DNA of 64,000 nt from Stenotrophomonas mori. Lineage in GTDB: Bacteria > Pseudomonadota > Gammaproteobacteria > Xanthomonadales > Xanthomonadaceae. Shown here piece by piece: positions 44,440 to 53,868 of this stretch (its first letter is position 1; the number at the start of each line of letters is the position of its first letter). The DNA is taken from positions 130,752 through 194,751 of the forward strand of contig NZ_JAIKTS010000004.1 in the NCBI RefSeq assembly GCF_023556335.1, in the 5' to 3' direction. The position numbers were made by a program, and so were the translations under genes. The notes under the pieces were generated by a model, which had not been told where the DNA came from, searched no databases, and was given only the letters and a program-made list of their open reading frames with translations.

Positions 44440-46776
44440 ATGCGTGGCGCATTCCGCTGGGCCATGGCGGCCGCCGCATTCGCGCTGGCCTGCGCCCTCG
44501 TCCCCTGGTTGCCGCTGCCGCTTCCCGGCGCACCCACCGCCACCGCACTGGCGCTGGTGGCCGTCCTGTGCGGATTGCTGGCGGCACTGGCCGCGCACGC
44601 CAACGCCGAGACCACCGCGGCGCTGGTGCGCCGCGCGCGCCACGGCGACAACGAGCTGCAGCAGCTGCGCCAGGAACAGCGCCGCCACGTGCAGCTGGAG
44701 CAGCAACTGCTGCAGGCCAAGCAGGACGCCGAGGCGGCGATGCTGGCCAAGGGCGAGTTCCTGGCGACGATGAGCCATGAGATCCGCACCCCGCTCAACG
44801 GCATCATCCCGATGCTGGAGATGGTCGCGCAGGGGCCGCTGACCACCGAGCAGCGCGAAATGCTCGACACCGCCAGCGACAGCTCGCGAGCGCTGTTCCG
44901 CATCGTCGACGACATCCTCGACTACTCCAAGCTCGAAGCGCAGCGGCTGGAGCTGGAGATCACCACCTTCAACCTGCGCGAGCTGCTCGACTCGCTGCTG
45001 CACCTGATGCAGCGTTCGGCCGAGCACAAGGGCCTGGAGATCTCGCGCACGATCGATCCCGCGGTGCGGCTGGCGGTGCGCGGCGACCCGGTGCGCCTGC
45101 GGCAGGTGCTCAGCAACCTGGTGGTCAACGCCATCAAGTTCACCGAGCGCGGCACGATCCAGGTCCACGTCAGGCGGATGGGCGAGACCGGGGACGCGCA
45201 CCTGCTGCGGTTCGATGTCCGCGACACCGGCATCGGCATCGATACCGTCCAGCAGACGCACCTGTTCAACGCCTTCACCCAGGCGGACGCCTCGACCACC
45301 CGTCTGTACGGCGGGACCGGCCTGGGACTGGCGATCTGCAAGCGCATCATCGACCTCATGCACGGCCGCATCGGGCTGCAGTCGACCCCGGGACAGGGTT
45401 CCACCTTCTGGTTCGAGATCCCCCTGCTCAAGGTGCCCGGCGACCTGCGCAGTCCGGTACACGACGGGCGGCCACGGGTGCTGCTGGTCTCCACCGACCG
45501 GGCACTGCGCGGGCGCCTGGAAGCCACCCTGCTCGGCGCGGGCTTCGCCCCGGACAGCGTGGACACCGTGCACGAGGCACTGGAGCGCCTGCGCGCCACC
45601 GGCACGTCCGCCTGGCACACGGTGATCGGCGACCTGCCATCGCTGCGCCACGGCACCTCGGCCCTCCAGCGAGCGGTCGGCGCCCAGCCGCCGGCACCCG
45701 GTGCGCCGACGCTGCTCTGGCTCCAGGGCGGGGATCCGCTGCCGGACGGGCTGCAGGGCGACGCCGTGGTGCTGCCGCGCCAGGACGACGCGGCGCTGCG
45801 CGCGCAGCTGTCCGCACCGCGGCCGGTGGCCGCCGCAGCCACGCCGGAGCCGCCCGCGGTGCCGGCCGAAGCCGGACAGCGGCTGGAAGGGGCGCGGCTG
45901 CTGCTGGTCGAGGACAACCCGGTCAACCTGCTGGTCGCGGAAAAGCTGCTGGCGGCCATCGGCTGCCGCACCGACTCGGCCATCAACGGCGAGCTCGCGC
46001 TGGAGAAGATGCGCCGGGAGCGGTACTCGGCGGTGCTGATGGATTGCCAGATGCCGGTGCTGGACGGCTATGCCGCCACCCGCCGCTGGCGCGAGGAGGA
46101 AGCCGGCCGCGGAACGCCGCGCCTGCCGATCATCGCGATGACCGCCAACGCCATGGCCGGCGACCGCGAGCGCTGCCTGGAGGCGGGCATGGACGACTAC
46201 CTGTCCAAGCCGATTTCGCGCGAAGGCCTGCGCGCCTGCCTGCAGCGCTGGTGCCCCGCACCCGGCGCCGAGGCCCCGCACGCCTCCGCGGCGACGGCGA
46301 CAAGCCAACCGGAGGTGCTGGAAGAGGCTCCGGCGCCAGCCATGCAGTCCACCGCGCTGCCCATCCTCGAACGCGCGGTGCTGGACGAGCTGCGCGAGAT
46401 CGCCGGCCACGAGACCGCGGCCATCATCGACGTGTTCCTGGACGACACGCCCGCACTGGTGCGCCGTCTCCAGGATGCCGCCGTGGTGTCGGACTGCGTC
46501 CAGCTGCGCGAACTGGCACACAGCCTCAAGTCGGCCAGCGCCAATGTCGGCGCCCTGGCCCTGTCCACGGCGGCCCGCAGGGTGGAACTGGCGGCCCGCA
46601 CCGGGGAACTGGAACGCCCCGCGGTGATGGTGGCCCTGATCATCGCCGAGTTCGCGCGCGCGCGGCTGGCGCTGATCGGCTACCAGTCCGACCTTTATGG
46701 CGAGGCCGCACCCGCGGCCCGCGACGGCGTCGAACCGTCCCTCCCCGGTCCGCAGGGCGCGGCCGGGACCCGCTGA
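44440..46776 (+). CDS. Hybrid sensor histidine kinase with receiver and HPt domains
   Basis: 778 residues. Two membrane helices (about 5-28 and 33-52) with almost no periplasmic loop, a coiled coil, HisKA with His113 (ATMSHEIRTPLNG), HATPase (NLVVNAIKFTERG, DTGIGI, GTGLGLAI), a degenerate receiver-like segment near 345-460, an intact receiver with Asp535 (VLMDCQMPVLDGYAATR) and HPt His694 (LAHSLKSASANVG). This order resembles RpfC, but no rpfF/rpfG lies nearby. With the upstream gene it probably forms one phosphorelay. Confidence 0.9.
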   Translation: MRGAFRWAMAAAAFALACALVPWLPLPLPGAPTATALALVAVLCGLLAALAAHANAETTAALVRRARHGDNELQQLRQEQRRHVQLEQQLLQAKQDAEAAMLAKGEFLATMSHEIRTPLNGIIPMLEMVAQGPLTTEQREMLDTASDSSRALFRIVDDILDYSKLEAQRLELEITTFNLRELLDSLLHLMQRSAEHKGLEISRTIDPAVRLAVRGDPVRLRQVLSNLVVNAIKFTERGTIQVHVRRMGETGDAHLLRFDVRDTGIGIDTVQQTHLFNAFTQADASTTRLYGGTGLGLAICKRIIDLMHGRIGLQSTPGQGSTFWFEIPLLKVPGDLRSPVHDGRPRVLLVSTDRALRGRLEATLLGAGFAPDSVDTVHEALERLRATGTSAWHTVIGDLPSLRHGTSALQRAVGAQPPAPGAPTLLWLQGGDPLPDGLQGDAVVLPRQDDAALRAQLSAPRPVAAAATPEPPAVPAEAGQRLEGARLLLVEDNPVNLLVAEKLLAAIGCRTDSAINGELALEKMRRERYSAVLMDCQMPVLDGYAATRRWREEEAGRGTPRLPIIAMTANAMAGDRERCLEAGMDDYLSKPISREGLRACLQRWCPAPGAEAPHASAATATSQPEVLEEAPAPAMQSTALPILERAVLDELREIAGHETAAIIDVFLDDTPALVRRLQDAAVVSDCVQLRELAHSLKSASANVGALALSTAARRVELAARTGELERPAVMVALIIAEFARARLALIGYQSDLYGEAAPAARDGVEPSLPGPQGAAGTR

Positions 46777-46834
46777 GACCACCGGCAGCGCCGGCCCGGC
46801 GCGGACGCGCCGGCCGGCACCGCGGGTGCCCTGG

Positions 46835-47305
46835 TCAATCGTCCAGCTTGGTGAGCAGGTAGTTCGGCTCGCCGATGCGCTCGATCAGGTCCAGCTGGGT
46901 CTCCAGCCAGTCGATGTGCTCTTCCTCGGCATCGAGGAACGTCACGAACAGCTCGCGGCTGATGTAGTCGCCGGTGGTTTCCGCATGCGCGGCCGCCGTA
47001 CCCAGCAGGGCCTTGCTCTCCGCGGCCAGCGCCAGGTCGCAGCGCAGGATCTCGACCGGGTTCTCGCCGATGCGCAGCTTGCCCAGGGCCTGGAAGTTCG
47101 GCAGCCCCTCGAGGAACAGGATGCGGTCGGCCAAGGCGTCACCGTGCTTCATCGCCCGGATCGAATCCTTGTACTCGTGCTCGGCCAGCTCCTTCAGCCC
47201 CCAGTTCTTCAGCATCTTGGCGTGCAGGAAATATTGGTTGATCGCCGTCAACTCGCTGTACAGCACCTTGTTGAGGTACTCGATGACCTTGGTGTCGCCC
47301 TTCAT
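46835..47305 (-). CDS. bfr: Bacterioferritin
   Basis: Iron-storage 24-mer with heme. 156 residues. Ferroxidase ligands are visible, including Glu18 (VLYSELTAINQYF) and the YKDSIRAMKHGDALADRILFLEGLPN helix with heme-ligand Met near 52 and His54. Strong AGGAGC ribosome site. It lies downstream of bfd on the same strand with a 185-bp gap. The normal pairing with bfd suggests regulated iron release. Confidence 0.95.
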   Translation of the reverse strand: MKGDTKVIEYLNKVLYSELTAINQYFLHAKMLKNWGLKELAEHEYKDSIRAMKHGDALADRILFLEGLPNFQALGKLRIGENPVEILRCDLALAAESKALLGTAAAHAETTGDYISRELFVTFLDAEEEHIDWLETQLDLIERIGEPNYLLTKLDD

Positions 47306-47490
47306 GGGGAATGCTCCTGAACGCAATGAACGGGTGCACTTTACCCGCTCGTCCGGACGCATGAAGGAACGCGAATCGTACGCATTGATTGCCGCGGCCA
47401 GGCCCGGCGCGGCGGCGCCCGCCAGGCGGGACGGTTCGATCGAAGCAGGGCCGCGGATCGGCCGCGGCGGGACACGCCGCCGCGTACGGC

Positions 47491-47700
47491 TCAGGCCACC
47501 CTGGCCAGCGCCAGCATCGGCAGGGGCAGCGCGCGTGCCGCAACGCCCTCGGACAACAGGTCGGCCGCCATGCCGAGGCAGGAGCCACAGGTCGAGCCGC
47601 AGCCGGTACGCATGGTCAGCTCGGATACCGAGCTGCAGCCGTTCTCGATGGCTTCGCGGATCTGGTGGTCGGTGACCCCGTTGCAGATGCAGACGTACAC
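47491..47700 (-). CDS. bfd: Bacterioferritin-associated ferredoxin
   Basis: [2Fe-2S] protein that reduces bacterioferritin to release iron. 69 residues from GTG 47700, which aligns with the usual M-YVCICNGVTD start; four ligand cysteines are Cys4, Cys6 and the CGSTCGSC group. An ATG at 47742 would add 14 residues but then the Fur box would lie only 10 nt upstream of the start. Bfd is normally induced in iron starvation, which agrees with the Fur box. Confidence 0.9.
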   Translation of the reverse strand: MYVCICNGVTDHQIREAIENGCSSVSELTMRTGCGSTCGSCLGMAADLLSEGVAARALPLPMLALARVA

Positions 47701-47751
47701 AGCGGACTTCGGGCAGGCAGGCCGGGAGTGGCCCGCAGCCATTCAAATAAA

Positions 47752-47770
47752 AACGAGAACCATTGTCAAT
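47752..47770. promoter_or_regulatory. Fur box upstream of bfd
   Basis: AACGAGAACCATTGTCAAT matches 14 of 18 informative positions of the gammaproteobacterial Fur consensus AATGAGAATNATTCTCATT. It lies 52 bp upstream of the chosen bfd start in a short AT-rich island between bfd and rppH. Expected effect: repression of bfd by Fur-Fe. Confidence 0.7.
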
Positions 47771-47789
47771 AACGCCCGGCGGGCGGCGC

Positions 47790-48413
47790 TCAGCTTCCGC
47801 CCGGGCCTTCGCCCCGCAGCAGGCGCGGCCAGTGTCCCCGCTTGGGCAGCCGCTTGCGGGGCCGCTCATGGCCGGCGGTGTGTCCCGGCAGCCAGGCCTC
47901 CTGCGCGGCCGCCGGCATCGCCTGCACCCCCGATCCGGCGATGTCCCGCGCCATCGGCGCAAGGTGCCGCAGGGCGCGGGCGTAGACGCCGCGCTTGAAC
48001 ACCACCACATGCTCGACCGGGTACCAGAAGTCCACCCAGCGCCAATGGTCGAACTCGGGGCTGTCGGTATGGTCCAGGCGTACGTGCGTCTCGTCGCCGG
48101 TCAGGCGCAGCAGGAACCAGACCTGCTTCTGTCCGATGCAGACCTGCTTTTCGGTACGGCGGATGGCACGGCTGGGCAATCGATAACGCAGCCACCCCGG
48201 GGTGGCCCCCAGCACCTCGACATGTTCGGGCAACAGCCCGGTTTCTTCCTGCAACTCGCGATACATGGCTTCGACCGGCGTTTCGTCGGAGTTCATGCCG
48301 CCCTGCGGGAACTGCCAACCATCCCGGCGCACGCGACGCGCCCAGAACACCTGTCCGTCTTCCCGCATCAGCACGATGCCGACGTTCGGTCGATAGCCGT
48401 CCGGATCGATCAC
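47790..48413 (-). CDS. rppH: RNA pyrophosphohydrolase
   Basis: Nudix enzyme that converts the 5' triphosphate of mRNAs to monophosphate and so triggers RNase E decay. 207 residues. [60 protein letters not shown] holds the family start and complete Nudix box. The basic tail after residue 165 is typical. It is divergent from the tRNA-Met promoter. Confidence 0.95.
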   Translation of the reverse strand: MIDPDGYRPNVGIVLMREDGQVFWARRVRRDGWQFPQGGMNSDETPVEAMYRELQEETGLLPEHVEVLGATPGWLRYRLPSRAIRRTEKQVCIGQKQVWFLLRLTGDETHVRLDHTDSPEFDHWRWVDFWYPVEHVVVFKRGVYARALRHLAPMARDIAGSGVQAMPAAAQEAWLPGHTAGHERPRKRLPKRGHWPRLLRGEGPGGS

Positions 48414-48490
48414 GATGCGGACTCCTAAGAATTTCTACTGGCTCGGACTCTGCCATGGCCGCCGTCGCGCCACAAGCGCGGAAAAAACAG

Positions 48491-48519
48491 TTGACAGAAG
48501 CGGCGGCGATACCCAGAAT
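48491..48519 (+). promoter_or_regulatory. Promoter of the tRNA-Met/tRNA-Gln unit
   Basis: Perfect -35 TTGACA (48491-48496), 17-bp spacer, and -10 CAGAAT (48514-48519), 15 bp before the tRNA-Met 5' end. No stringent GC-discriminator was assigned beyond the GC-rich sequence that follows. Confidence 0.7.
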
Positions 48520-48533
48520 TGCCGGCTCCCTGG

Positions 48534-48610
48534 GGCTATGTAGCTCAGCCGGTTAGAGCACAGCACTCATAATGCTGGGGTCGGTGGTTCGAGTCCACCC
48601 ATAGCCACCA
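48534..48610 (+). tRNA. tRNA-Met (CAT), elongator type
   Basis: 77 nt with encoded CCA. Acceptor GGCTATG pairs with CATAGCC; anticodon loop CTCATAA. The first base pair is a normal G-C, unlike initiator tRNA, and the overall sequence is close to the elongator tRNA-Met of E. coli. Confidence 0.95.
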
Positions 48611-48665
48611 CCGGGATGCCTGCATTGGCATTCCCACAGGGAAGTGCGACAATACGCACCTGCAT

Positions 48666-48740
48666 TGCCCCGTCGCCAAGCGGTAAGGCACCTGACTCTG
48701 ACTCAGGCATTCGGTGGTTCGAATCCATCCGGGGCAGCCA
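48666..48740 (+). tRNA. tRNA-Gln (CTG)
   Basis: 75 nt with encoded CCA. Acceptor TGCCCCG pairs with CGGGGCA, discriminator G, anticodon loop CTCTGAC gives CTG for CAG codons. It follows tRNA-Met by 55 nt in the same transcript. Confidence 0.95.
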
Positions 48741-48746
48741 CATGCG

Positions 48747-48780
48747 AAAGGCCCGATCGAAAGATCGGGCCTTTCTTCGT
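48747..48780 (+). terminator. Intrinsic terminator after the tRNA pair
   Basis: Perfect stem AAAGGCCCGATC / GATCGGGCCTTT with a GAAA tetraloop, the 3' arm running into TTTCTTCGT, 6 nt past tRNA-Gln. Confidence 0.9.
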
Positions 48781-48973
48781 TCACGGCATCCCGGCCCACG
48801 GCCATGACCGCGCGACCCTCCGGATCCGCCGTGGCAGGCCGCGCATGACCGCGGACAATGCACGCCGACCTCCCCGCCCATGCCCGGACCGCGAAGCCAC
48901 CGGCGGCATTGCCGGGAGCGCCGCTGCTATCCCGCAGTACCCCGCACGCCCCACCGGCGGCGCACCAGCAACA

Positions 48974-49000
48974 AAAAACCCGGCCGAAGCCGGGTTTTTC
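48974..49000 (-). terminator. Terminator after rpsI
   Basis: CCCGGC / GCCGGG stem with a 4-nt loop, flanked by A5-6 and T5 on opposite sides, so it can act in both directions. It lies 53 nt past the rpsI stop and most likely ends the rplM-rpsI transcript; on the plus strand it would be a second stop behind the tRNA unit. Confidence 0.85.
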
Positions 49001-49052
49001 GTTCCACTGCAGCCCTCCACGGAGGGAGGGCCGCACGGACCAGGCGCGTGGA

Positions 49053-49445
49053 TCAGCGCTTGGAGAACTGCGTAGCGCGGCGGGCCTTGTGCAGACCGAC
49101 CTTCTTGCGCTCGACCTCGCGGGCGTCGCGGGTCATGAAGCCGGCCTTGCGCAGCTCGGACTTCAGGCCTTCGTCGTACTCGACCAGGGCGCGGGCGATG
49201 CCCAGGCGGATCGCACCGGCCTGGCCGGTGGTGCCGCCGCCGATGGCGGTGACGAACACGTCGAAGCTCTCGGTGTTCTGGGTCAGCTCGAGCGGCTGGC
49301 GCACGATCATGCGCGCGGTCTCACGGCCGAAGAACTCGTCCAGCGGACGGCCGTTGACGGTGATGTTGCCGGTGCCCTTGCGCAGGAACACGCGGGCGGT
49401 GGAGGACTTGCGGCGGCCAGTGCCGTAGTTTTGCGTGATAGCCAT
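49053..49445 (-). CDS. rpsI: 30S ribosomal protein S9 (uS9)
   Basis: 130 residues. [36 protein letters not shown] is the family start, and the basic tail ends in the invariant FSKR, which reaches the P-site tRNA. It follows rplM by 2 nt. Confidence 0.97.
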   Translation of the reverse strand: MAITQNYGTGRRKSSTARVFLRKGTGNITVNGRPLDEFFGRETARMIVRQPLELTQNTESFDVFVTAIGGGTTGQAGAIRLGIARALVEYDEGLKSELRKAGFMTRDAREVERKKVGLHKARRATQFSKR

Positions 49446-49447
49446 GA

Positions 49448-49876
<429 letters not shown>

Positions 49877-49963
49877 GAAAGAACTCTGTGTAGGTCGGGC
49901 TCATTGCGGCGGGGATCCGCCGGAACTCTGCCACGCGTTGTGAAGGTGAAACACAAGGGCGGG

Positions 49964-49992
49964 ATTGTATCGGCCGTCCGGCGCGGGCGCAA
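49964..49992 (-). promoter_or_regulatory. Candidate rplM promoter
   Basis: On the minus strand TTGCGC (49987-49992) and TACAAT (49964-49969) with a 17-bp spacer, about 88 bp before rplM. Confidence 0.55.
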
Positions 49993-50067
49993 GCCGGGGC
50001 CTGCCGCGCTTGGCAGGCCTGCCGCCAATGGCGAGAATCGGCGCGTGCCCCCAACCCCCGTGACGCC

Positions 50068-50712
50068 ATGACCGCGCTCCGCGCCCCGACCCCCCTGGAC
50101 CACCTGCTGACCGAGGCCCAGCGCGCGCTGGACACGGTATTCGGCAACCCGCCCGCCGCCCGCGCCAATCCGGCCGGGGACACGCCCGAAGCCGCGCTGG
50201 AGCCCGCCGAGCGGCGGCATGCCGCCGGCCTGATGCGCATCAACCATGTCGGCGAGGTCTGCGCGCAGGGCCTGTATTTTGGCCAGGCCGCGGTCGCCCG
50301 CGACCCCGCCACCCGCACGCACCTGCTGGAGGCCGCCCAGGAGGAGACCGACCACCTGAGCTGGTGCGCGGACCGCCTGCGTGAGCTGGACAGCCGCCCG
50401 AGCCTGTTCAACCCGCTGTGGTATGCCGGCAGCTACACCATCGGCGCCCTGGCCGGACTCCGCGGCGACGGCTGGAACCTCGGTTTCGTGGTGGAGACCG
50501 AACGCCAGGTCGAAGCCCACCTGGGCGAACACCTGGAAACCCTGCCGGCCGCCGACCAGCGCAGCCGGGAAATCCTCAAGGTCATGAAGATCGACGAGGC
50601 CCGTCACGCCGAACACGCCGAACACGCCGGCGCCCGCCGCCTGCCGCAGCCGATCCCGGCGGCGATGGCGCTGGCCTCCCGGTTCATGAAGGCCATCGCC
50701 TACCGGCTCTGA
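50068..50712 (+). CDS. coq7: 3-demethoxyubiquinol 3-hydroxylase (Coq7 family)
   Basis: Di-iron hydroxylase of ubiquinone synthesis, replacing UbiF in many non-enteric proteobacteria. 214 residues. The carboxylate/histidine ligands are in [40 protein letters not shown] and [12 protein letters not shown]. It is divergent from rplM with about 190 bp between. Confidence 0.92.
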   Translation: MTALRAPTPLDHLLTEAQRALDTVFGNPPAARANPAGDTPEAALEPAERRHAAGLMRINHVGEVCAQGLYFGQAAVARDPATRTHLLEAAQEETDHLSWCADRLRELDSRPSLFNPLWYAGSYTIGALAGLRGDGWNLGFVVETERQVEAHLGEHLETLPAADQRSREILKVMKIDEARHAEHAEHAGARRLPQPIPAAMALASRFMKAIAYRL

Positions 50713-50779
50713 GCCGCCGCGGCGCCCGCATGACGGGTCGGGCCCTGCCATGCATCCGCCGGAAGCGGCCGCCGGCGGA

Positions 50780-51094
50780 TCAGCTGACGACCTTCAGGCC
50801 GATCACCCCGGAAACGATCAGGCCGATGCACAGCAGCCGCGGCCAGTTGGCGCTGTCGCCGAACAGCAGGATTCCCAGCGCCGCGGCGCCGACCGCACCG
50901 ATCCCGGTCCAGATCGCGTAGCCGGTGCCGATCGGGATCGTCTTCAGCGCCTGCGACAGGCACCAGAAGCTCACCACCATCGCCGCCAGCGTGCCCACGC
51001 TCGGCCACAGCCGGCTCCAGCCCTCGGTGTACTTCAAGCCGATTGCCCAGGCGATCTCGAACAGACCGGCCACCAGCAGATAGACCCAGGCCAT
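50780..51094 (-). CDS. gdx: Guanidinium exporter Gdx/SugE (SMR family)
   Basis: 104 residues, four helices. Glu13 sits in the Gdx-type first helix [18 protein letters not shown], and helix 3 has [25 protein letters not shown]. Characterised Gdx proteins export guanidinium in exchange for protons; this subtype differs from EmrE-like drug exporters. ATG 51094 follows AAGGAG. Immediately upstream is a predicted guanidine-II riboswitch, which supports the substrate. Confidence 0.9.
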   Translation of the reverse strand: MAWVYLLVAGLFEIAWAIGLKYTEGWSRLWPSVGTLAAMVVSFWCLSQALKTIPIGTGYAIWTGIGAVGAAALGILLFGDSANWPRLLCIGLIVSGVIGLKVVS

Positions 51095-51119
51095 GATGGT
51101 TTCTCCTTGCGTTGGAAGA

Positions 51120-51203
51120 CAGAAAAAAGGCGGCCCGGTGCGTGAGCACCGGGCCGCCGTCGGCTGAGGTCCATGGGCCAGCCATGGGGCGGGCCGTCCC
51201 GCC
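51120..51203 (-). promoter_or_regulatory. Predicted guanidine-II (mini-ykkC) riboswitch of gdx
   Basis: On the minus strand two hairpins have the diagnostic ACGR loop: GGCGGG-ACGG-CCCGCC (51188-51203) and GCCG-ACGG-CGGC (51153-51164), separated by 23 nt, inside the range seen in this class. A terminator stem (51129-51158) starts within the second hairpin: its 5' arm uses the CGGC strand of hairpin 2. Guanidine binding would hold hairpin 2 and prevent termination, turning gdx on. It lies 26 nt from the gdx ATG. I recognised it by motif, not by a covariance search. Confidence 0.75.
51123..51158 (-). terminator. Terminator within the gdx leader
   Basis: Perfect 13-bp stem (GGCGGCCCGGTGC / GCACCGGGCCGCC), 4-nt loop, then T6 on the minus strand. 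It serves as the riboswitch off-state and may also end speD transcripts, whose stop is about 100 nt upstream. Confidence 0.9.
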
Positions 51204-51256
51204 AAGTATTTCAGTGCGGCGATCCTACCGGCCCGCCACCGAACCGCACGTAACCG

Positions 51257-52051
51257 TCACTCGGCCAGGTTGCGGCCATGGAACAGCTCTTCGATCTCGC
51301 GACGCAGCAGCGTCTCGATCTTCATGCGCTCCTTGAACGACAGGTTCTTGGCCTTCTCCTCGAACAGGTACTGGTCCAGGTCGAAGTCCTTCAGGTGCAT
51401 CTTCGTATGGAAGATGTTCTCCTGGTAGACGTTGACGTCGAACATCTCGTAGCGCGACTTGATGTTCTTGGCCAGGAAGTTCTGGATCGAGTTGATCTTG
51501 TGGTCGATGAAGTGCTTCTTGCCCTTCACGTCACGGGTGAAGCCGCGCACGCGGTAATCCATGATCACGATGTCCGATTCCAGACTCTCGATCAGGTAGT
51601 TGAGCGCCTTCAGCGGCGAGATCACGCCGCAGGTGGCCACGTCGATGTCGGCACGGAACGTGGCGATACCTTCCTGCGGATGGGTCTCCGGGTAGGTATG
51701 CACGGTGATGTGCGACTTGTCCATGTGCGCGACCACGGCATCGGAAATCAGCTCCTTGCCGGCGGCCTTCTTGTCGATCACCGGTTCCTCGGAAATGAGG
51801 ATGGTGACCGACGCACCCTGCGGGTCGTAGTCCTGGCGCGCGATGTTCAGGATGTTCGCGCCGATGATCTCAGCGACATCGGTGAGGATCTGCGTGAGTC
51901 GATCGGCGTTGTACTCCTCGTCGATGTACTCGATGTATCGCTGGCGCTCCTCTTCGGTACGCGCATAGCAGACGTCATAGATGTTGAAGCTCAGCGCCTT
52001 GGTGAGGTTGTTGAAGCCCTGCAACCTCAGGCGAGGCAACGGCTTGACCAC
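51257..52051 (-). CDS. speD: S-adenosylmethionine decarboxylase proenzyme
   Basis: Makes decarboxylated AdoMet for spermidine synthesis. 264 residues, the same as E. coli SpeD, if started at GTG 52051 (AGGA site). The self-cleavage serine that becomes the pyruvoyl group is Ser113 in [34 protein letters not shown] and [24 protein letters not shown] are conserved. It is divergent from clp, as in Xanthomonas. Confidence 0.95.
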   Translation of the reverse strand: MVKPLPRLRLQGFNNLTKALSFNIYDVCYARTEEERQRYIEYIDEEYNADRLTQILTDVAEIIGANILNIARQDYDPQGASVTILISEEPVIDKKAAGKELISDAVVAHMDKSHITVHTYPETHPQEGIATFRADIDVATCGVISPLKALNYLIESLESDIVIMDYRVRGFTRDVKGKKHFIDHKINSIQNFLAKNIKSRYEMFDVNVYQENIFHTKMHLKDFDLDQYLFEEKAKNLSFKERMKIETLLRREIEELFHGRNLAE

Positions 52052-52191
52052 GATGGTCGGTCCTGTGAGGTGGGAAAGGGGCCAATTATGGGGCAAACTG
52101 CCCCTCGGCGAAACGTGTACGCATTGTCGGCGTTTGCCCCTGGGGGCCGGGGTCGTTAAGCTCGCGCATTAAGCAAGTTCATCATTGGTAC

Positions 52192-52893
52192 ATGGACGTC
52201 ATCATGACCTCAGGGATCATCCATTCCGTGTCTAACATGCGTCTCGCTCCCAGCCCGCTGGCTCTGGATGTCGTCGCCATCGAGCGTTTTCTGGCCCACA
52301 GCCACCGCCGCCGCTATCCCACCCGGACCGATGTATTCCGCCCCGGCGACCCCGCCGGCACCATGTACTACGTCATCAGCGGCTCGGTCAGCATCATTGC
52401 CGAGGAAGAAGAGGACCGCGAGCTGGTGCTGGGCTATTTCGGCCCCGGCCAGTTCGTCGGCGAGATGGGACTGTTCATCGAATCGGACCGGCGCGAGGTC
52501 ATCCTGCGCACGCGCACGCCGTGCGAACTGGCCGAGATCAGCTACGAGCGCCTGCACCAGCTGTTCCAGGGCCCGCTCGCGGGCGATGCGTCCAAGCTGC
52601 TGTACGCCATCGGCTCGCAGATCTCCCGGCGTCTGCTGCACACCAGCCGCAAGGCCAGCCGGCTCGCGTTCCTGGACGTCACCGACCGCATCGTGCGCAC
52701 GCTGCACGACCTGGCCAAGGAGCCGGAGTCGATGAGCCATCCGCAGGGCACCCAGCTGCGCGTCTCGCGGCAGGAAATCGCGCGTCTGGTCGGCTGCTCG
52801 CGCGAAATGGCCGGGCGCGTGCTCAAGAAGCTGCAGGCCGACGGCATGCTGCATGCACGCGGCAAGACCATCGTGCTGTACGGGACGCGCTGA
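52192..52893 (+). CDS. clp: CRP-like global regulator Clp
   Basis: 233 residues. A cyclic-nucleotide-binding domain at about 25-140 (RTDVFRPGDPAGTMYYVISGSVSIIAEEEEDRELVLGYFGPGQFVGEMGLFIESD) and an HTH at about 185-215 (SRQEIARLVGCSREMAGRVLKKLQ). It is nearly identical in wording to Xanthomonas Clp, which binds DNA without ligand and is released by c-di-GMP, controlling exoenzymes and virulence genes. ATG 52204 is an alternative start with a GGA ahead. It may read the c-di-GMP state also sensed by the degenerate GGDEF-EAL protein at 42.6 kb. Confidence 0.93.
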   Translation: MDVIMTSGIIHSVSNMRLAPSPLALDVVAIERFLAHSHRRRYPTRTDVFRPGDPAGTMYYVISGSVSIIAEEEEDRELVLGYFGPGQFVGEMGLFIESDRREVILRTRTPCELAEISYERLHQLFQGPLAGDASKLLYAIGSQISRRLLHTSRKASRLAFLDVTDRIVRTLHDLAKEPESMSHPQGTQLRVSRQEIARLVGCSREMAGRVLKKLQADGMLHARGKTIVLYGTR

Positions 52894-53106
52894 AGGCGCG
52901 CATGCGCGCTTTCAGCCCCGGGGCGCGCAGCGCACGCTCCGGGTCCCGCCCACTGATCCCCCGGACCCCCGCGCCTGCCGGCACGCGCCCTTCGCCAGAG
53001 GGCGCGATCCCGATGGATGCAGCGCGCTGCGGGCCTCGAAGCAAGGCCCTCATCTGATGCGGTCCACCGCCTTGACGCACCTGCCCCAAGCCAGCAGGCT
53101 CCACTG

Positions 53107-53868
53107 ATGGAGTTTGGAAGCGAGTTCTACTGGTTCATCCTGATCGGCATCGGCGCGCAGCTCGTCGATGGCGCGCTCGGCATGGCGTTCGGCCTGGTGT
53201 CCTCGTCGGTGCTGTTGAGCATGGGCCTGCCCCCCGCCGCGGTCAGTGCCAGCATCCATACCGCGGAGGTCTTCACCACCGGTGCCTCCGGGGTTTCGCA
53301 CCTGGTGGCCGGCAATGTCGACCGGCGGCTGTTCCTGCGCCTGGCACTGCCCGGCGCGGTCGGCGGCGTGGTCGGCGCCTACATCCTCACCCAGCTGCCC
53401 GGCGACATCATCCGCCCCTTCATCTACCTCTACCTGCTGGCGCTCGCGATCTTCATCCTGGCGCGCGCGGCCGGGCGCTTCTCGCCCCGCCGCGAAGTGC
53501 AGCGGGTTCCGGTGCTGGGCTTCTTCGCCGGCCTGCTCGATGCCAGCGGCGGCGGCGGCTGGGGACCGGTGGCGACCTCGACCCTGCTCGCCCGCGGCGG
53601 CCAGGCGCGCACCACCATCGGCACCGTGAATGCCGCCGAGTTCATCGTCACCCTGGCGATCTCGGCCACGTTCCTGCTGTCGATGGGGCTGCAGTACCTG
53701 TCCATCGTCGCCGGCCTGCTGGTCGGCGGCATGATGGCCGCGCCGGTCGCGGCGCTGCTGGTGAAGCGGGTCAAGGAACGCTGGGTGCTGATCGCGGTCG
53801 GAGTGCTGGTGCTGTCGATCAGCCTGTTCCAGATCGGCCATGCACTGAGCCGCTGGTTCGGCGCCTGA
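53107..53868 (+). CDS. TauE/SafE-family anion permease
   Basis: 253 residues with seven or eight membrane helices. GAQLVDGALGMAFGLVSSSVLLSMGLPPAAVSASIHTAEVFTTGASGVSHLVAGNVD and the second repeat GFFAGLLDASGGGGWGPVATSTLL are the family hallmarks. Members export sulfite, sulfoacetate or other organosulfur anions; the substrate here is unknown. ATG 53107 was chosen because the longer frame runs through non-conserved intergenic sequence. Confidence 0.85.
   Translation: MEFGSEFYWFILIGIGAQLVDGALGMAFGLVSSSVLLSMGLPPAAVSASIHTAEVFTTGASGVSHLVAGNVDRRLFLRLALPGAVGGVVGAYILTQLPGDIIRPFIYLYLLALAIFILARAAGRFSPRREVQRVPVLGFFAGLLDASGGGGWGPVATSTLLARGGQARTTIGTVNAAEFIVTLAISATFLLSMGLQYLSIVAGLLVGGMMAAPVAALLVKRVKERWVLIAVGVLVLSISLFQIGHALSRWFGA

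Noticed and set aside
51123..51158. Only a terminator for speD
   Set aside because: It may end speD transcripts, but two ACGG-loop hairpins and the overlap with the terminator arm directly before a Gdx gene are better explained by a guanidine-II riboswitch.
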